DNA of 64,000 nt, taken from NCBI RefSeq assembly GCF_030065545.1, contig NZ_JASJNC010000007.1:62001-126000 (forward strand). Direction: 5' to 3'. A program made the translations under genes and the position numbers. The number at the start of each line of letters is the position of its first letter. Position 1 is the stretch's first letter. The notes under the pieces are model-generated. The model had not been told where the DNA came from. It saw only the letters and a list, made by a program, of their open reading frames with translations, and did no database searches. Below, one piece after another: positions 18,633-27,879 of the stretch. This stretch comes from Marinicella marina (GTDB lineage: Bacteria; Pseudomonadota; Gammaproteobacteria; Xanthomonadales; Marinicellaceae).

Positions 18633-18652
18633 GAGACTAAATCCTTTAATAT
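18625..18652 (+). promoter_or_regulatory. Sigma70-type promoter of the SulP gene
   Basis: TTGACT at 18625-18630, a 16-base spacer, then TAATAT at 18647-18652. Both hexamers have five of six consensus bases. Transcription would start near 18659, giving a leader of about 22 bases before the ATG at 18681. Confidence 0.65.
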
Positions 18653-18680
18653 GCGCGCCACTTATCAGTGAACCAGTGAC

Positions 18681-20240
18681 ATGTTTAACTTAATCTCAAA
18701 ACAAACCGGCTACAGCATCAAAAATGACGTACTTTCAGGATTAACCGTAGCTCTGGCACTGGTTCCTGAAGCGGTGGCTTTCGCTTTTGTGGCAAAAGTT
18801 GATCCATTGGTTGGCTTGTATGCAGCTTTTATGGTTGGATTAATCACTTCTGTATTTGGTGGCAGACCCGGGATGATTTCAGGTGCCACTGGCGCCATGG
18901 CGGTGGTCATGGTGGCTTTGGTCGCAGAACACGGTGTCCAATACCTGTTTGCTGCGGTGGTGTTGACCGGTGTCTTTCAAATGCTGGCCGGGGTGTTCAA
19001 ACTGGGTATGTTTATCCGCATGGTTCCCTATCCAGTCATGCTGGGTTTTGTTAATGGTTTAGCGATTGTGATATTTCTGGCGCAACTGGGACAGTTTAAG
19101 TTCGTCGATGAGTCCGGTATGCACCAATGGATGCAGGGCAGCACATTGTATTGGATGATTGGCATGGTTGCTTTGACCATGTTCATTATTCACTTTTTAC
19201 CAAAGATAACCAAAATCATACCCGCTTCACTGGCAGCCATATTGATTGTCACTGGATTGGTTATTGTGCTTGATATTCCTATTCCCAACGTGATTGATTA
19301 CGTGCGCTCAGAATCAGGCGACCCTGCAGCGACCATAGCTGCTGGATTACCTACTTTTGCTATACCTTCTGTGCCTTTTAATATGGAAACATTTCAAATC
19401 ATCCTACCTTATGCGCTTATTTTGGCAGCTGTGGGTTTGATTGAATCATTGTTGACCATGACACTGATTGATGAAATCACTGAAACACGTGGACATGGTA
19501 ATCGCGAATGTCTTGGTCAAGGTTTGGCTAACTTCACCAATGGTTTCTTTGGTGGTATGGGTGGTTGTGCAATGATTGGTCAAAGTATGATTAACATCAA
19601 ATCGGGTGGCCGTGGACGCTTATCGGGCATCACTGCAGCTGTTGCTTTGTTGTTGTTCATATTGGTGGGTTCATCTTGGATTGAAATGGTACCCTTGGCT
19701 GCGCTGGTTGGGTTGATGTTTATGGTGGTGTTGGGCACTTTTGAGTGGGCCAGCTTGCGCATGATAAATAAAGTCCAAAAATCAGAAATATTCATCATTG
19801 TATTGGTATCGAGTGTAACTGTGATTGCTGACTTAGCCATTGCGGTGATTATTGGCGTCATTGTCAGCGCCTTGGTGTTTGCTTGGAAAGGTGCCAAACG
19901 CATTTACGCCACCAATGAGATTAATGCAGCGGGATCAAAAGTTTACCACCTCAGTGGACCAGTGTTTTTCGGTTCAATCCAAAACTTCCAAGACATCTTT
20001 CAACCAAAAACCGATCCAGATGACATCATCGTTGATTTCATGGACGCACGCATCTATGACCACTCAGCCATCGAAGCTTTGGACTCATTGGCAGAGCGGT
20101 ATGAAAGAAACGGCAAGACCCTGCACTATCGTCATTTAAGCCCAGAATGCAAACAACTGCTCTCAAAGGCCGGTAACCTGGTTGAAGTCAACCTGATTGA
20201 AGATCCAGACTATAAAGTAGCAGACAGCCAGTTAGGCTAA
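18681..20240 (+). CDS. SulP-family (SLC26) anion transporter with STAS domain
   Basis: 519 residues. The N-terminal 400 hold the sulfate-permease transmembrane core: [53 protein letters not shown] and [15 protein letters not shown], with the family's [18 protein letters not shown] region near residue 310. A short cytoplasmic STAS domain (about 415-510) has [23 protein letters not shown], the anti-sigma-antagonist-like loop. Members move sulfate, bicarbonate or dicarboxylates with sodium or protons; the short STAS and the [10 protein letters not shown] signature are also seen in bicarbonate-type members, but the substrate is not settled. It is transcribed alone from a promoter overlapped by a long perfect dyad. 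Confidence 0.92.
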   Translation: MFNLISKQTGYSIKNDVLSGLTVALALVPEAVAFAFVAKVDPLVGLYAAFMVGLITSVFGGRPGMISGATGAMAVVMVALVAEHGVQYLFAAVVLTGVFQMLAGVFKLGMFIRMVPYPVMLGFVNGLAIVIFLAQLGQFKFVDESGMHQWMQGSTLYWMIGMVALTMFIIHFLPKITKIIPASLAAILIVTGLVIVLDIPIPNVIDYVRSESGDPAATIAAGLPTFAIPSVPFNMETFQIILPYALILAAVGLIESLLTMTLIDEITETRGHGNRECLGQGLANFTNGFFGGMGGCAMIGQSMINIKSGGRGRLSGITAAVALLLFILVGSSWIEMVPLAALVGLMFMVVLGTFEWASLRMINKVQKSEIFIIVLVSSVTVIADLAIAVIIGVIVSALVFAWKGAKRIYATNEINAAGSKVYHLSGPVFFGSIQNFQDIFQPKTDPDDIIVDFMDARIYDHSAIEALDSLAERYERNGKTLHYRHLSPECKQLLSKAGNLVEVNLIEDPDYKVADSQLG

Positions 20241-20607
20241 TTTTAACTGTCATTTAGTATTAGCCATTGATTTTTTCTGATCTTAGTTTTTGGTTTCATA
20301 ATGCCGGCATAATCGAACCACAGTTCTGTGATTTTCTCTGATTGGTTTTTTGCCAACCTCTGCGTAAGTACGTACGAAATAAACGGTCGAATAGTCAACC
20401 CCTTTTTTCAAGAAATTTGTACTTTTTAGCTGTAAAAATCCTTTTTTTTGACCTTTTTTTTGGTTTTTCCCCTAAATTTATTTGTCGAATGTCATGTTTG
20501 TGTTATATATTTATGTCATCACTGAATAAAAAATTATAAAAAAGTGGTAACGAAGGATTGATTTTTGATCAATCTAAAACATAAAAAATAGAGGAGAGAC
20601 ATCTAAT
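20241..20607. other. 367-base intergenic region upstream of the subtilase
   Basis: No open frame of interest. The DNA is strongly T-rich on the plus strand with several T7-T8 runs (20400-20470). There is no clear hairpin terminator for sulP. Near the downstream gene a 7-5-7 dyad occurs at 20556-20574. A TATATT at about 20504 is a possible -10 without a convincing -35. The GAGGAGA ribosome site lies at 20591-20597. Confidence 0.5.
20556..20574. promoter_or_regulatory. 7-5-7 inverted repeat before the subtilase start
   Basis: GATTGAT-TTTTG-ATCAATC is a perfect dyad 34 bases before the ATG at 20608 and just upstream of the ribosome-binding site. It could be an mRNA hairpin or an operator; it has no T tract, so it is not a terminator. 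Confidence 0.4.
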
Positions 20608-22620
20608 ATGAAAAAGTTAGGTCTTGACGTGCGTTCGTCAAATTTAAATCTAAAAAGCGCAATTTCAAAATCATTGGCTACCATCACTTTGGTCGCATCT
20701 TGTCAAATTGCTTTGGCACAAAACATCACTGATCCAACTGTCCATCACATTCAAGGATATTCATCTGTGGCTAAAATACCCAACCAATACATTGTGGTAT
20801 TAGATGATGCCAAAGTAATGGCAGAGGCTGCATTGAGAGCTGCACCTGGATTCAGTATGGCTGAAGCCAGAGCGGCAGTGGTACGTGATATGGGTATTTC
20901 AATGGCCACACAAGCACGTGGCAGCATGGACAAAACCTATTCAACTGCGTTGCATGGTTTTGTGATTAAAACCAGAGCCAGTAAAAAAGTTGCGGCCTTA
21001 TTAAAAGACCCCAGAGTCAAGCACATTGAAGCCGATCAAAGAGTCAGTGTGGTGGCCACGCAATCTAATGCGACTTGGGGCTTAGATCGTATTGACCAAG
21101 CCAACTTACCACTGAACAACACTTACAACTACGATTTCAATGGCACAGGCGTTAACGCCTATGTGATTGATACTGGTGTAAGAATTTCATACAACCAATT
21201 TGGTGGACGGGGCCGATCAGGCTATACCGCCATCAATGACGGTAACGGCACCAATGACTGTCAAGGTCATGGTACACACGTCGCCGGAACCATCGGTAGT
21301 TCAACATATGGTGTGGCAAAAAATGCCACCATTTATGCAGTACGTGTTTTGGGCTGTGATGGCTCGGGAAGTAACTCAGGTGTCATTGGCGGTGTTGATT
21401 GGGTTGCAGCCAATCACGTCAAACCAGCTGTTGCTAACATGAGCTTAGGTGGCGGCGCCAGCTCTGCACTCGATAGTGCCGTTAACTCAGCAGTTTCACA
21501 AGGTATCACGATGGTAGTGGCTGCCGGTAACGACAACAGAAATGCTTGTAATTACTCACCAGCCAGAGCAACCAATGCCATGACTGTGGGCTCAACCACC
21601 AGTTCTGATGCCAGATCATCATTTTCTAACTACGGTACATGTTTGGACATCTACGCGCCAGGTTCTTCAATCACTTCAACGTGGTCTACCAGTAACAGTG
21701 CAACCAATACCATCAGCGGTACATCAATGGCTGCGCCTCACGTAGCGGGTGTTGCGGCATTGTATTTGGATGAATTCCCAGGTGCCAGCCCAGCTCAAGT
21801 TGAAGCTGCCATCGAAGGCGCTGCTATTCCAAATAAAGTAACTGATGCCAAAACTGGTTCACCAAACTTACTGTTGAACAATTTCAGTGGCGGTGGTAAC
21901 CCTGATCCGGACCCAGATCCAGATCCAGTTGGCGGCGAATTAGCCAATGGCACAGCCAAAACTGGCCTGTCAGGCGCAAGTGGTTCACAAACGTTCTTTA
22001 CCTTACAAGTACCTGCTGGTGCCACAGACTTAAGCTTTGCAACAAGCGGCGGTTCAGGCGACGCTGATATGTATGTAAGATTTGGAAGCGCACCGACTAC
22101 ATCAACTTATGATTGTCGTCCTTACAAAAATGGTAACAACGAAACTTGTGACATTGCAAATGTTCAAGCAGGTACTTACCACGTCATGTTAAGAGGTTAC
22201 TCAGCGTTCTCAGGCGTGAGCTTGGTAGGTAGTTTCACCCCTCCAGCTGGTGGTGGTGGTGGCGGAGGATCTAATTTCTTCGAGAACACCAACAACGTAA
22301 CCATATCAAGTGGCGCTCCAAGTACAGTCAGCTCAGTGATCAATGTATCTCGTACAGGTGCATCAGGCACCATCACCATCAAAGCTGACATCAAGCACAC
22401 TTACCGTGGTGACTTATCAGCTAAGATTTTCGCACCAAATGGCGCCAGTGGCACGGTTCATGCCAGAACCAACACCAGCGACAGCGGCGATAATTTGTTG
22501 ATAGATGTTGATTTGAATGCTGGAAGCATTGAGTCAAGCGGTCAATGGCGTTTGGAAGTAACTGACCATGCCAACCAAGATGGTGGCTTCATTGATTCTT
22601 GGAGCATTGAGTTTCAATAA
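20608..22620 (+). CDS. Secreted subtilisin-like (S8) serine protease with PPC and P domains
   Basis: 670 residues. An unusually long signal region (about 37 residues) ends near CQIALAQ. An I9 inhibitor propeptide follows (about 55-145, [11 protein letters not shown]...[10 protein letters not shown]). The catalytic domain has D188 in AYVIDTGV, H221 in GHGTHVAG, the oxyanion N308 in VVAAGNDNR and S373 in [16 protein letters not shown]; the triad is complete. A (DP)n linker near residue 430 leads to a PPC domain (about 445-545), a seven-glycine linker, and a P/proprotein-convertase domain (about 560-670, [15 protein letters not shown] to [11 protein letters not shown]). PPC and P domains are usually removed after secretion. 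GAGGAGA precedes the ATG, and a strong terminator follows. Confidence 0.95.
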   Translation: MKKLGLDVRSSNLNLKSAISKSLATITLVASCQIALAQNITDPTVHHIQGYSSVAKIPNQYIVVLDDAKVMAEAALRAAPGFSMAEARAAVVRDMGISMATQARGSMDKTYSTALHGFVIKTRASKKVAALLKDPRVKHIEADQRVSVVATQSNATWGLDRIDQANLPLNNTYNYDFNGTGVNAYVIDTGVRISYNQFGGRGRSGYTAINDGNGTNDCQGHGTHVAGTIGSSTYGVAKNATIYAVRVLGCDGSGSNSGVIGGVDWVAANHVKPAVANMSLGGGASSALDSAVNSAVSQGITMVVAAGNDNRNACNYSPARATNAMTVGSTTSSDARSSFSNYGTCLDIYAPGSSITSTWSTSNSATNTISGTSMAAPHVAGVAALYLDEFPGASPAQVEAAIEGAAIPNKVTDAKTGSPNLLLNNFSGGGNPDPDPDPDPVGGELANGTAKTGLSGASGSQTFFTLQVPAGATDLSFATSGGSGDADMYVRFGSAPTTSTYDCRPYKNGNNETCDIANVQAGTYHVMLRGYSAFSGVSLVGSFTPPAGGGGGGGSNFFENTNNVTISSGAPSTVSSVINVSRTGASGTITIKADIKHTYRGDLSAKIFAPNGASGTVHARTNTSDSGDNLLIDVDLNAGSIESSGQWRLEVTDHANQDGGFIDSWSIEFQ

Positions 22621-22649
22621 TTAATAAGTAACAATCTTGAAGATTAATT

Positions 22650-22674
22650 GGGAGGCCATTGGCCTCCCTTTTTT
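22650..22674 (+). terminator. Terminator after the subtilase
   Basis: GGGAGGCC-ATT-GGCCTCCC, a perfect eight-pair GC-rich stem, followed by TTTTTT. It lies 29 bases after the stop codon. Confidence 0.93.
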
Positions 22675-22686
22675 GTGCTCAATTGT

Positions 22687-23553
22687 TTAGTTTAAAACAC
22701 CAGCAATGACAGCCTGAGTCCAACGCCTGGGGGTTTCAAGCATGGGGAAATGCCCAGATTTTGGGATGACAGTTAAGGTGCTGTTATTAATTTCCTGATA
22801 AAGAACATCAGCCATTTCAATCACTGCCACAGGATCATTTTCCGCCCAAACAATGTGTGTTTTAAGCTTAGTTTCTTGTAAAGCACCAATCCACCTGTGC
22901 CAATGCTGCATGCGTTGTTTGATGTATTGTGTGGTCTTAGCGATGACTTTTTTACCATCATTGTGCATCATCATGGCCCAAATAGCATCGATCTCTGATG
23001 AACTTAGCTTATTTTCATCATAATATATATTCCTCAAATTACGCGCCAAAACCCGTTTTGATGTAAGCCGTCCAACCAACGGCCCAAGCCAATGGTTCAT
23101 TAATAATTTTTGAATCAAGCGCAATTGGGCCAGTTCAACATGCATGCTGCCATTGCACAGTACCAATTGTTCGATTTCAATCGGTAGCTGATTAAACATT
23201 CCCAGCCTGGCTACCAGTTCAGTAGCTATGCTGGTGCCATAATCATGCGCCAACACAATTGCTTTGGAGACACCGAGCTTTTGCCAAATCAATAAAGCCT
23301 GATCAGTTTGCTCAAATAAGGTGTATGAGTATTCAATGGGTTTGTCTGAAAAACCAAAACCCAAATGATCATGGACCACAACACAAAAGTATTGTTCTAA
23401 CTGTGGAATAACCTTGTGATAGTCATAAGAGCAAGTTGGATAGCCATGTAAGATAACCAGGTACGGTTTATTGTTGTTGCTGTCATAAACAAAATGTTGG
23501 TGGCCATTGACTGAAATGAATTGGCCTTTTTCTCGCCATTTAATTGCTTGCAT
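22687..23553 (-). CDS. Alpha/beta hydrolase with aspartate-type nucleophile elbow
   Basis: 288 residues. The oxyanion region is LVILHGYPTCSYDYHKV, then VVVHDHLGFGFSDKP. The nucleophile elbow reads VLAHDYGTSIA, where the usual G-x-S-x-G serine is replaced by aspartate (H-D-Y-G), as in haloalkane dehalogenases, epoxide hydrolases and the MEST/PEG1 group. The acid is probably D in VWAENDPVAVIEMA, and the base is H in PKSGHFPMLETPRRW. No signal peptide. It converges on the subtilase and is divergent from the ATP-grasp gene, 61 bases away. The reaction (dehalogenation, epoxide hydrolysis or other) cannot be decided. Confidence 0.88.
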   Translation of the reverse strand: MQAIKWREKGQFISVNGHQHFVYDSNNNKPYLVILHGYPTCSYDYHKVIPQLEQYFCVVVHDHLGFGFSDKPIEYSYTLFEQTDQALLIWQKLGVSKAIVLAHDYGTSIATELVARLGMFNQLPIEIEQLVLCNGSMHVELAQLRLIQKLLMNHWLGPLVGRLTSKRVLARNLRNIYYDENKLSSSEIDAIWAMMMHNDGKKVIAKTTQYIKQRMQHWHRWIGALQETKLKTHIVWAENDPVAVIEMADVLYQEINNSTLTVIPKSGHFPMLETPRRWTQAVIAGVLN

Positions 23554-23614
23554 TGAATAATTCCAAACCCATGAATAGCGTTATAATAACTCAATTTTAA
23601 GTATATTAGGACGG

Positions 23615-24493
23615 ATGCAACTAGCCATTATCACTTGCAGCAGCTTACCCGAGGGAGTTGCCGATGATCAACCACTCTTTGAATCCTTGCGAGCCATTGG
23701 CTTTGATGTTGATATATTGCCTTGGGATTCTGCTGTTGATTGGTCAAAATTTGATGCCGCTTTGATCAGGTCAGTTTGGGACTACCATGAACGCCACAGT
23801 GCCTTTAATTGCTGGTTAAAGAAAGTCAGTTCGCTCACTCATCTGATTAACCCCATAAGGACAATCCAATGGAACAGCAACAAAATCTACCTGAGAGAAC
23901 TTGGCACATCAGGGATACGCACTGCTCCCACAGTCTGGATCAACGAAAACAATCAAAATCACTTCAATGAATTCATCAATGACACATCGGCGGAACAATA
24001 TTTTTTAAAACCAGTCATTGGCGCAGACTCATCTGGCACATTCAGGTTTGCTGACACCCCAAATGATATACAACAAGCCCAACAACACCTCAAACAGTGG
24101 TTGCCGCAGTTTGAGATGATGTTACAACCCTACATGAAAAGTGTAGAAACTTATGGCGAAACCTCTTTGATATATTTTGCTGGTCGCTATTCCCACGCCG
24201 TGAGAAAAATACCACAACTCGGCGATTACCGTGTGCAAGATACGTTTGGGGCACAAGATATAACGCACCAACCCAATGAAGATGAGCTGCTGCTGTCTGA
24301 ACAATGCCTTAGACACATGGCCTCACATAAGCTGCATGCACACTATGCCAGGTTTGACTTTCTAAACGATGAAAAAGGCCAAGCCTGCCTCAATGAGGCT
24401 GAACTGATCGAACCTTCCTTGTTTTTTAATCATGGTCCAAATGCGGCCTTTGCTTTGGCAAATGTCATTCAAGATTACCTCTCAACAGGATAA
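23615..24493 (+). CDS. ATP-grasp protein, DcsG-like
   Basis: 292 residues. The N-terminal half shows the DcsG-type pattern: an LPWDSAVDWSKFDAALIRSVWDYHER block, with VWDY as the family marker, then INPIRTIQWNSNKIYLRELG. The ATP-grasp half has FLKPVIGADSSGTFRF (phosphate-binding loop), LQPYMKSVETYGETSLIYFAG, YRVQDTFGAQDI and FDFLNDEKGQACLNEAELIEPSLFF with the Mg-binding residues. DcsG of the D-cycloserine pathway closes the ring of O-ureidoserine, but no other dcs gene is nearby, so this is a relative of unknown substrate. It is cytosolic and transcribed alone. Confidence 0.82.
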   Translation: MQLAIITCSSLPEGVADDQPLFESLRAIGFDVDILPWDSAVDWSKFDAALIRSVWDYHERHSAFNCWLKKVSSLTHLINPIRTIQWNSNKIYLRELGTSGIRTAPTVWINENNQNHFNEFINDTSAEQYFLKPVIGADSSGTFRFADTPNDIQQAQQHLKQWLPQFEMMLQPYMKSVETYGETSLIYFAGRYSHAVRKIPQLGDYRVQDTFGAQDITHQPNEDELLLSEQCLRHMASHKLHAHYARFDFLNDEKGQACLNEAELIEPSLFFNHGPNAAFALANVIQDYLSTG

Positions 24494-24532
24494 AGTCCAA
24501 CTGTCAAAAAATGAACAAATCCGTCAAAAGCG

Positions 24533-24549
24533 TGTGAATTTAATTCACA
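24533..24549. promoter_or_regulatory. Perfect 17-base palindrome upstream of the DUF4397 gene
   Basis: TGTGAATTTAATTCACA is a perfect 8-1-8 inverted repeat. Its half-sites TGTGA/TCACA look like CRP half-sites, but the spacing is 7 instead of 6 bases. It lies 73 bases before the ATG, a plausible place for an activator or repressor. Confidence 0.5.
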
Positions 24550-24621
24550 ACCACATTCACCGCTGCTTCACAGAACCGCCGTAAACTGAATTGTGCTATT
24601 AATTAAAGTGAAGAGGATCAC

Positions 24622-26463
24622 ATGAACAAAATTAAATTTCTTACCCAATTAGGGCTGTTGACTACAGCCACCGTTTCAATGGCTACCCAAGTCAATGTCA
24701 ATCATTTGGCACCTTTTGCTAACACCCTTGAAGGTACAGCTGTATCAATCAATGTCAATGGTGATGAAGCATTATCAGGTGTGCAGTTTCTGCAATCATC
24801 CGGTTATATAGAGCTGGCTGAAACTGGCGTGGCACCTGGCATGACCATGCTGGATGTTTTCGCACCTCCGGGTGGAGACACAGCTGCTATTTCTGCCACT
24901 GTTGATTTGGCAGCAGATACATTTTATTCTGTATCTGCCATTGGCGATGGTGTCAACCAACCTTTATCTTTGTTACCCTTGGTTGACGACAACACAGCAC
25001 CTGCTGATGGTAATTTTAAAATTCGTATCATTCATGCTGCACCCTTTGCGGCTGACATCAATGACACGGCAGCCTCTATACGTCTAGATGATGAGACTGT
25101 TGTTGGCGGATTGGACAACGTGCTTTTTGGCCAAAATTCAGGCTACCTTGAATTACCAGCAGGTAATTATGACCTGAATGTTTCAACTGCCGATGGTTCG
25201 ACTCGCTTGATTGACATTGCACCACTTGATCTTGCCGCAGGTACCATTGTGAATGTATTTGCTACCGGTGATGGCGTCAACCAACCTGTCGGCGCTTATG
25301 CTGTCTTTGGTGATGGCACAGCGGCCACTCTGGCTTTGGAAGCTGCAGAACCACCTGCTCCAACACGAGTTAATGTGGCCCACTTGGCCCCATTTGCTGA
25401 GGCATTGGATGACACCGCAGTGTCAATTGATGTCAACGGTAACCAAGTTCTTACTGATGTCAAATACAAGCAAGCCTCTGGATATCTAACATTAGCTGAC
25501 GATGGATCAGCGCCAGGTTCAACTTTGCTGGAAGTTTTCGCGCCCCCAGGCGGTGACACAGCTGCCATCACTGCAGAAGTGGATTTGGCTGCCGAGACAG
25601 ATTACACGGTTGTGGCCATTGGTGATGGTGCCAACCAACCATTAAGCTTATTGCCTTTGGTCGATGACAACTCAACTCCTGCTGATGGTGCTTTCAAATT
25701 AAGAATTGTGCACGCAGCACCTTTTGCTGATACATTGGCAGATACAGCGGTATCTATTCGAACCGATGGTGGTGATGTAGTAGCTGGATTAACAGGTGTA
25801 GAGTTTGGTGCAGCAACTGACTACTTAGAGTTGCCAGCAGGTACATACGATTTGAACGTGTCAACACCCGATGGCAGTGCTCGACTGATTGACCTGGCTC
25901 CAGTTACCTTAGGTGCTGGTGATGTAGTTACGGTATTTGCAATTGGTGACGGCGCCAACCAAGAATTGGGTTTCTTCGCATTATTTGGTGATGGCAGCAG
26001 CGCAGCATTGGCCACAGAGCCGCCATTCACTTCATTGACAGCTGGCTTGAATGGCTCATGGTACAATCCTGCCACTAATGGCCAAGGTTTCTCTATTGAA
26101 GTATTTCCTGAGTTAGGCAGCATGTCCATCGCTTGGTATACTTTTGACACCACTTTTGCCGATGGTAATGAAACAGCTGTGGTTGGTGAGCCTAATCACC
26201 GTTGGTTAACAGCTCAAGGTCCCTTCGATGGAACCAGAGGTGAGTTGATTGTGTACTTAACTGAAGGTGGCATCTTCAATCAGGACAACGCCGTCAACCT
26301 AACAGAAGTGGGTACATTGAATATAGATTTCAACGATTGTAGAACAGCAATGGTTGATTTTACTTTGGATGACAGTGGCTTAACTGGCATGATTCCAATT
26401 CAAAGAATCTCTGGTTCAACAGTGGAATTCTGTGAGTCAACATTGGCTGTACCAGCACAATAA
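24622..26463 (+). CDS. Secreted protein with four DUF4397 domains and a C-terminal GSWYNP domain
   Basis: 613 residues. A signal peptide ends near VSMATQ. Residues about 22-245 and 248-467 are two copies of the same unit. Each holds two DUF4397 domains, the first starting VNVxHLAPFAxxLxxTAVSI, the second RIxHAAPFAxxxxDTAxSIR; blocks such as FAPPGGDTAAI and IGDGxNQPLSLLPLVDDN recur almost unchanged. After PPFTSLTAGLNGSWYNPATN a different C-terminal domain (about 470-613) follows, with GQGFSIEVFPELGSMSIAWYTF and one cysteine pair. DUF4397 is a beta-sandwich of unknown role, probably structural or ligand-binding on the cell surface. GAAGAGGA precedes the ATG. Confidence 0.9.
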   Translation: MNKIKFLTQLGLLTTATVSMATQVNVNHLAPFANTLEGTAVSINVNGDEALSGVQFLQSSGYIELAETGVAPGMTMLDVFAPPGGDTAAISATVDLAADTFYSVSAIGDGVNQPLSLLPLVDDNTAPADGNFKIRIIHAAPFAADINDTAASIRLDDETVVGGLDNVLFGQNSGYLELPAGNYDLNVSTADGSTRLIDIAPLDLAAGTIVNVFATGDGVNQPVGAYAVFGDGTAATLALEAAEPPAPTRVNVAHLAPFAEALDDTAVSIDVNGNQVLTDVKYKQASGYLTLADDGSAPGSTLLEVFAPPGGDTAAITAEVDLAAETDYTVVAIGDGANQPLSLLPLVDDNSTPADGAFKLRIVHAAPFADTLADTAVSIRTDGGDVVAGLTGVEFGAATDYLELPAGTYDLNVSTPDGSARLIDLAPVTLGAGDVVTVFAIGDGANQELGFFALFGDGSSAALATEPPFTSLTAGLNGSWYNPATNGQGFSIEVFPELGSMSIAWYTFDTTFADGNETAVVGEPNHRWLTAQGPFDGTRGELIVYLTEGGIFNQDNAVNLTEVGTLNIDFNDCRTAMVDFTLDDSGLTGMIPIQRISGSTVEFCESTLAVPAQ

Positions 26464-26484
26464 ATAGTTTTTGGCAACATCTTG

Positions 26485-26514
26485 AAAAGGCCTCTATTTA
26501 AGAGGCCTTTTTTT
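26485..26514 (+). terminator. Terminator after the DUF4397 gene
   Basis: AAAAGGCCTCT-ATTTA-AGAGGCCTTTTTTT, an 11-pair stem with a T tract. The left A run makes it usable for the leftward YciI-like gene as well, whose stop codon at 26513 overlaps its edge. Confidence 0.93.
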
Positions 26515-26812
26515 ATGGCAGCACCTTTAAATAAGGTTTTACAACAACCTCAGCATACACCCCAGCCTTGATATAGGGGTCGGCATCGGCCCATTCTTGA
26601 GCAGCATGCAATGAATCAAATTCCGCCACAACCAAAGACCCAGTGAATGCCAGTTGCTGTGGATTTTCTTCATCAGTGGCAGGATGGGGTCCGGCAATCA
26701 ACAATCGCCCTGCATCTTTCAATTCATTCAGTCGAGCCAGATGCTGTTCTCTGACAGGTAGCCTCAAGGGCAGTGAGTCGACAACATCGGTTGCCATAAT
26801 CGCAAAATACAT
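26513..26812 (-). CDS. YciI-family protein
   Basis: 99 residues from the ATG at 26812 ([20 protein letters not shown]); the frame opens at a TTG 18 bases upstream, but this ATG matches the family length and has GAGAGAA upstream. Typical YciI features are R[10 protein letters not shown], [52 protein letters not shown]. The family is a ferredoxin-like dimer related to muconolactone isomerase; its activity is unknown. It is divergent from the ywbE-like gene. Confidence 0.9.
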   Translation of the reverse strand: MYFAIMATDVVDSLPLRLPVREQHLARLNELKDAGRLLIAGPHPATDEENPQQLAFTGSLVVAEFDSLHAAQEWADADPYIKAGVYAEVVVKPYLKVLP

Positions 26813-26883
26813 AGTCTTTGGTTCTCTCAATATCTAATAATAGAAAACTTGATTATAATGACCTTTTGAATGACTGCAATCTA

Positions 26884-27078
26884 ATGACAGGAACCGAACG
26901 AAATAAAATAAAAATAGGCATGCAAGTGGCTGTGGTACAAAAACAGCACCAAAGATCTGGCCAATTGACCACAGGAACCATTGCTCGAATTCTGACCAAC
27001 TCATCCAACCACCCGCATGGCATCAAAGTAAAACTCAGCGACGGGACGGTCGGACGCGTCAAAGAAATTCATGAGTAA
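26884..27078 (+). CDS. ywbE: YwbE-family (DUF2196) small protein
   Basis: 64 residues from the ATG at 26884, the family length; the frame is open to 26818 but that would be unusual. The sequence MTGTERNKIKIGMQVAVVQK...TTGTIARILTNSSNHPHGIKVKL..GTVGRVKEI is the YwbE pattern, a small KOW-like beta-barrel of unknown function. The stop overlaps the GST start by 8 bases (ATGAGTAA), so the two are coupled. No good Shine-Dalgarno sequence is visible. Confidence 0.88.
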   Translation: MTGTERNKIKIGMQVAVVQKQHQRSGQLTTGTIARILTNSSNHPHGIKVKLSDGTVGRVKEIHE

Positions 27079-27742
27079 ACACGTTTTATATTCTTTCAGA
27101 CGCTGTCCGTATGCCATCAGAGCCAGGATGGCGCTGGCTCAAGCTGAAATCAACTGTGAGTTGAGGGAGCTGATGCTGCGTGACAAACCCAAAGACATGC
27201 TGAAGCACTCCCCCAAGGGCACTGTGCCCGTATTCATCACCCAACCGGGTCAAGTCATCGATGAAAGCAAGGATGTCATGCTTTGGGCACTGCAACAAAA
27301 TGACCCTGATGATTGGTTACATGACTTAGAAATTTCGCTGCAATTGATTGAAAAAATAGACCATGAATTCAAACCCTTGCTCGATCGCTATAAGTATGCA
27401 GACAGACACCCGGAAATGACCGATTCAGAGCACAGGGATCTGACTTTACCCCACATCAAGGCGCTTAATGAAAAATTAGAGCGCTCTGAATTTCTCCTCT
27501 CAAACCAAATCACTTTAGCAGACATTGCAGTGTTTCCTTTCATCAGACAATATGCCTTCGTCAACAAAAAATGGTTCGACGATCTGCCTTATACCGCCTT
27601 AAAAAAATGGTTACAACATTTTCTTGATGCTGAATTGTTCCACAACATCATGCCAAAGTGTCGACTTTACAACGATGGCTTTAGCTACCAATTTCCTGAT
27701 TATGTTCTTAGCAACATCAAGCACAGCAATCGAGCCCTGTGA
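27071..27742 (+). CDS. Glutathione S-transferase-like protein with CPY active site
   Basis: 223 residues. The thioredoxin-like N-terminal domain starts MSKHVLYSFRRCPYAIRARMAL; CPYA occupies the glutaredoxin-2/omega-class position. GTVPVFI and VIDESKDVMLWAL are the cis-proline and glutathione-contacting motifs. The helical C-terminal domain (about 90-215) has LSNQITLADIAVFPFIRQYAF with the N-capping aspartate. It probably acts in thiol redox chemistry; the substrate is unknown. It is translationally coupled to ywbE. Confidence 0.88.
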   Translation: MSKHVLYSFRRCPYAIRARMALAQAEINCELRELMLRDKPKDMLKHSPKGTVPVFITQPGQVIDESKDVMLWALQQNDPDDWLHDLEISLQLIEKIDHEFKPLLDRYKYADRHPEMTDSEHRDLTLPHIKALNEKLERSEFLLSNQITLADIAVFPFIRQYAFVNKKWFDDLPYTALKKWLQHFLDAELFHNIMPKCRLYNDGFSYQFPDYVLSNIKHSNRAL

Positions 27743-27796
27743 ATAAGCCATAGCCGATAACAGTTGATCGCAATGTAAAGAGTTGATTATATTGGT

Positions 27797-27824
27797 TTGC
27801 AAAACCATCAATCATCATTAAAAT
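27797..27824 (+). promoter_or_regulatory. Promoter of trhO
   Basis: TTGCAA (27797-27802), 16-base spacer, TAAAAT (27819-27824). The leader of about 50 bases includes a short CCTGA/TCAGG hairpin before the AGGAGA ribosome site. Confidence 0.55.
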
Positions 27825-27879
27825 AGCGACCATTCAAAACAATGCGCCTGATTTACGTTCAGGTCAGCAGGAGATCAGC

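Noticed and set aside
24533-24549. Genuine CRP site
   Set aside because: The spacer between TGTGA and TCACA is seven bases instead of six; kept only as an unassigned palindrome.
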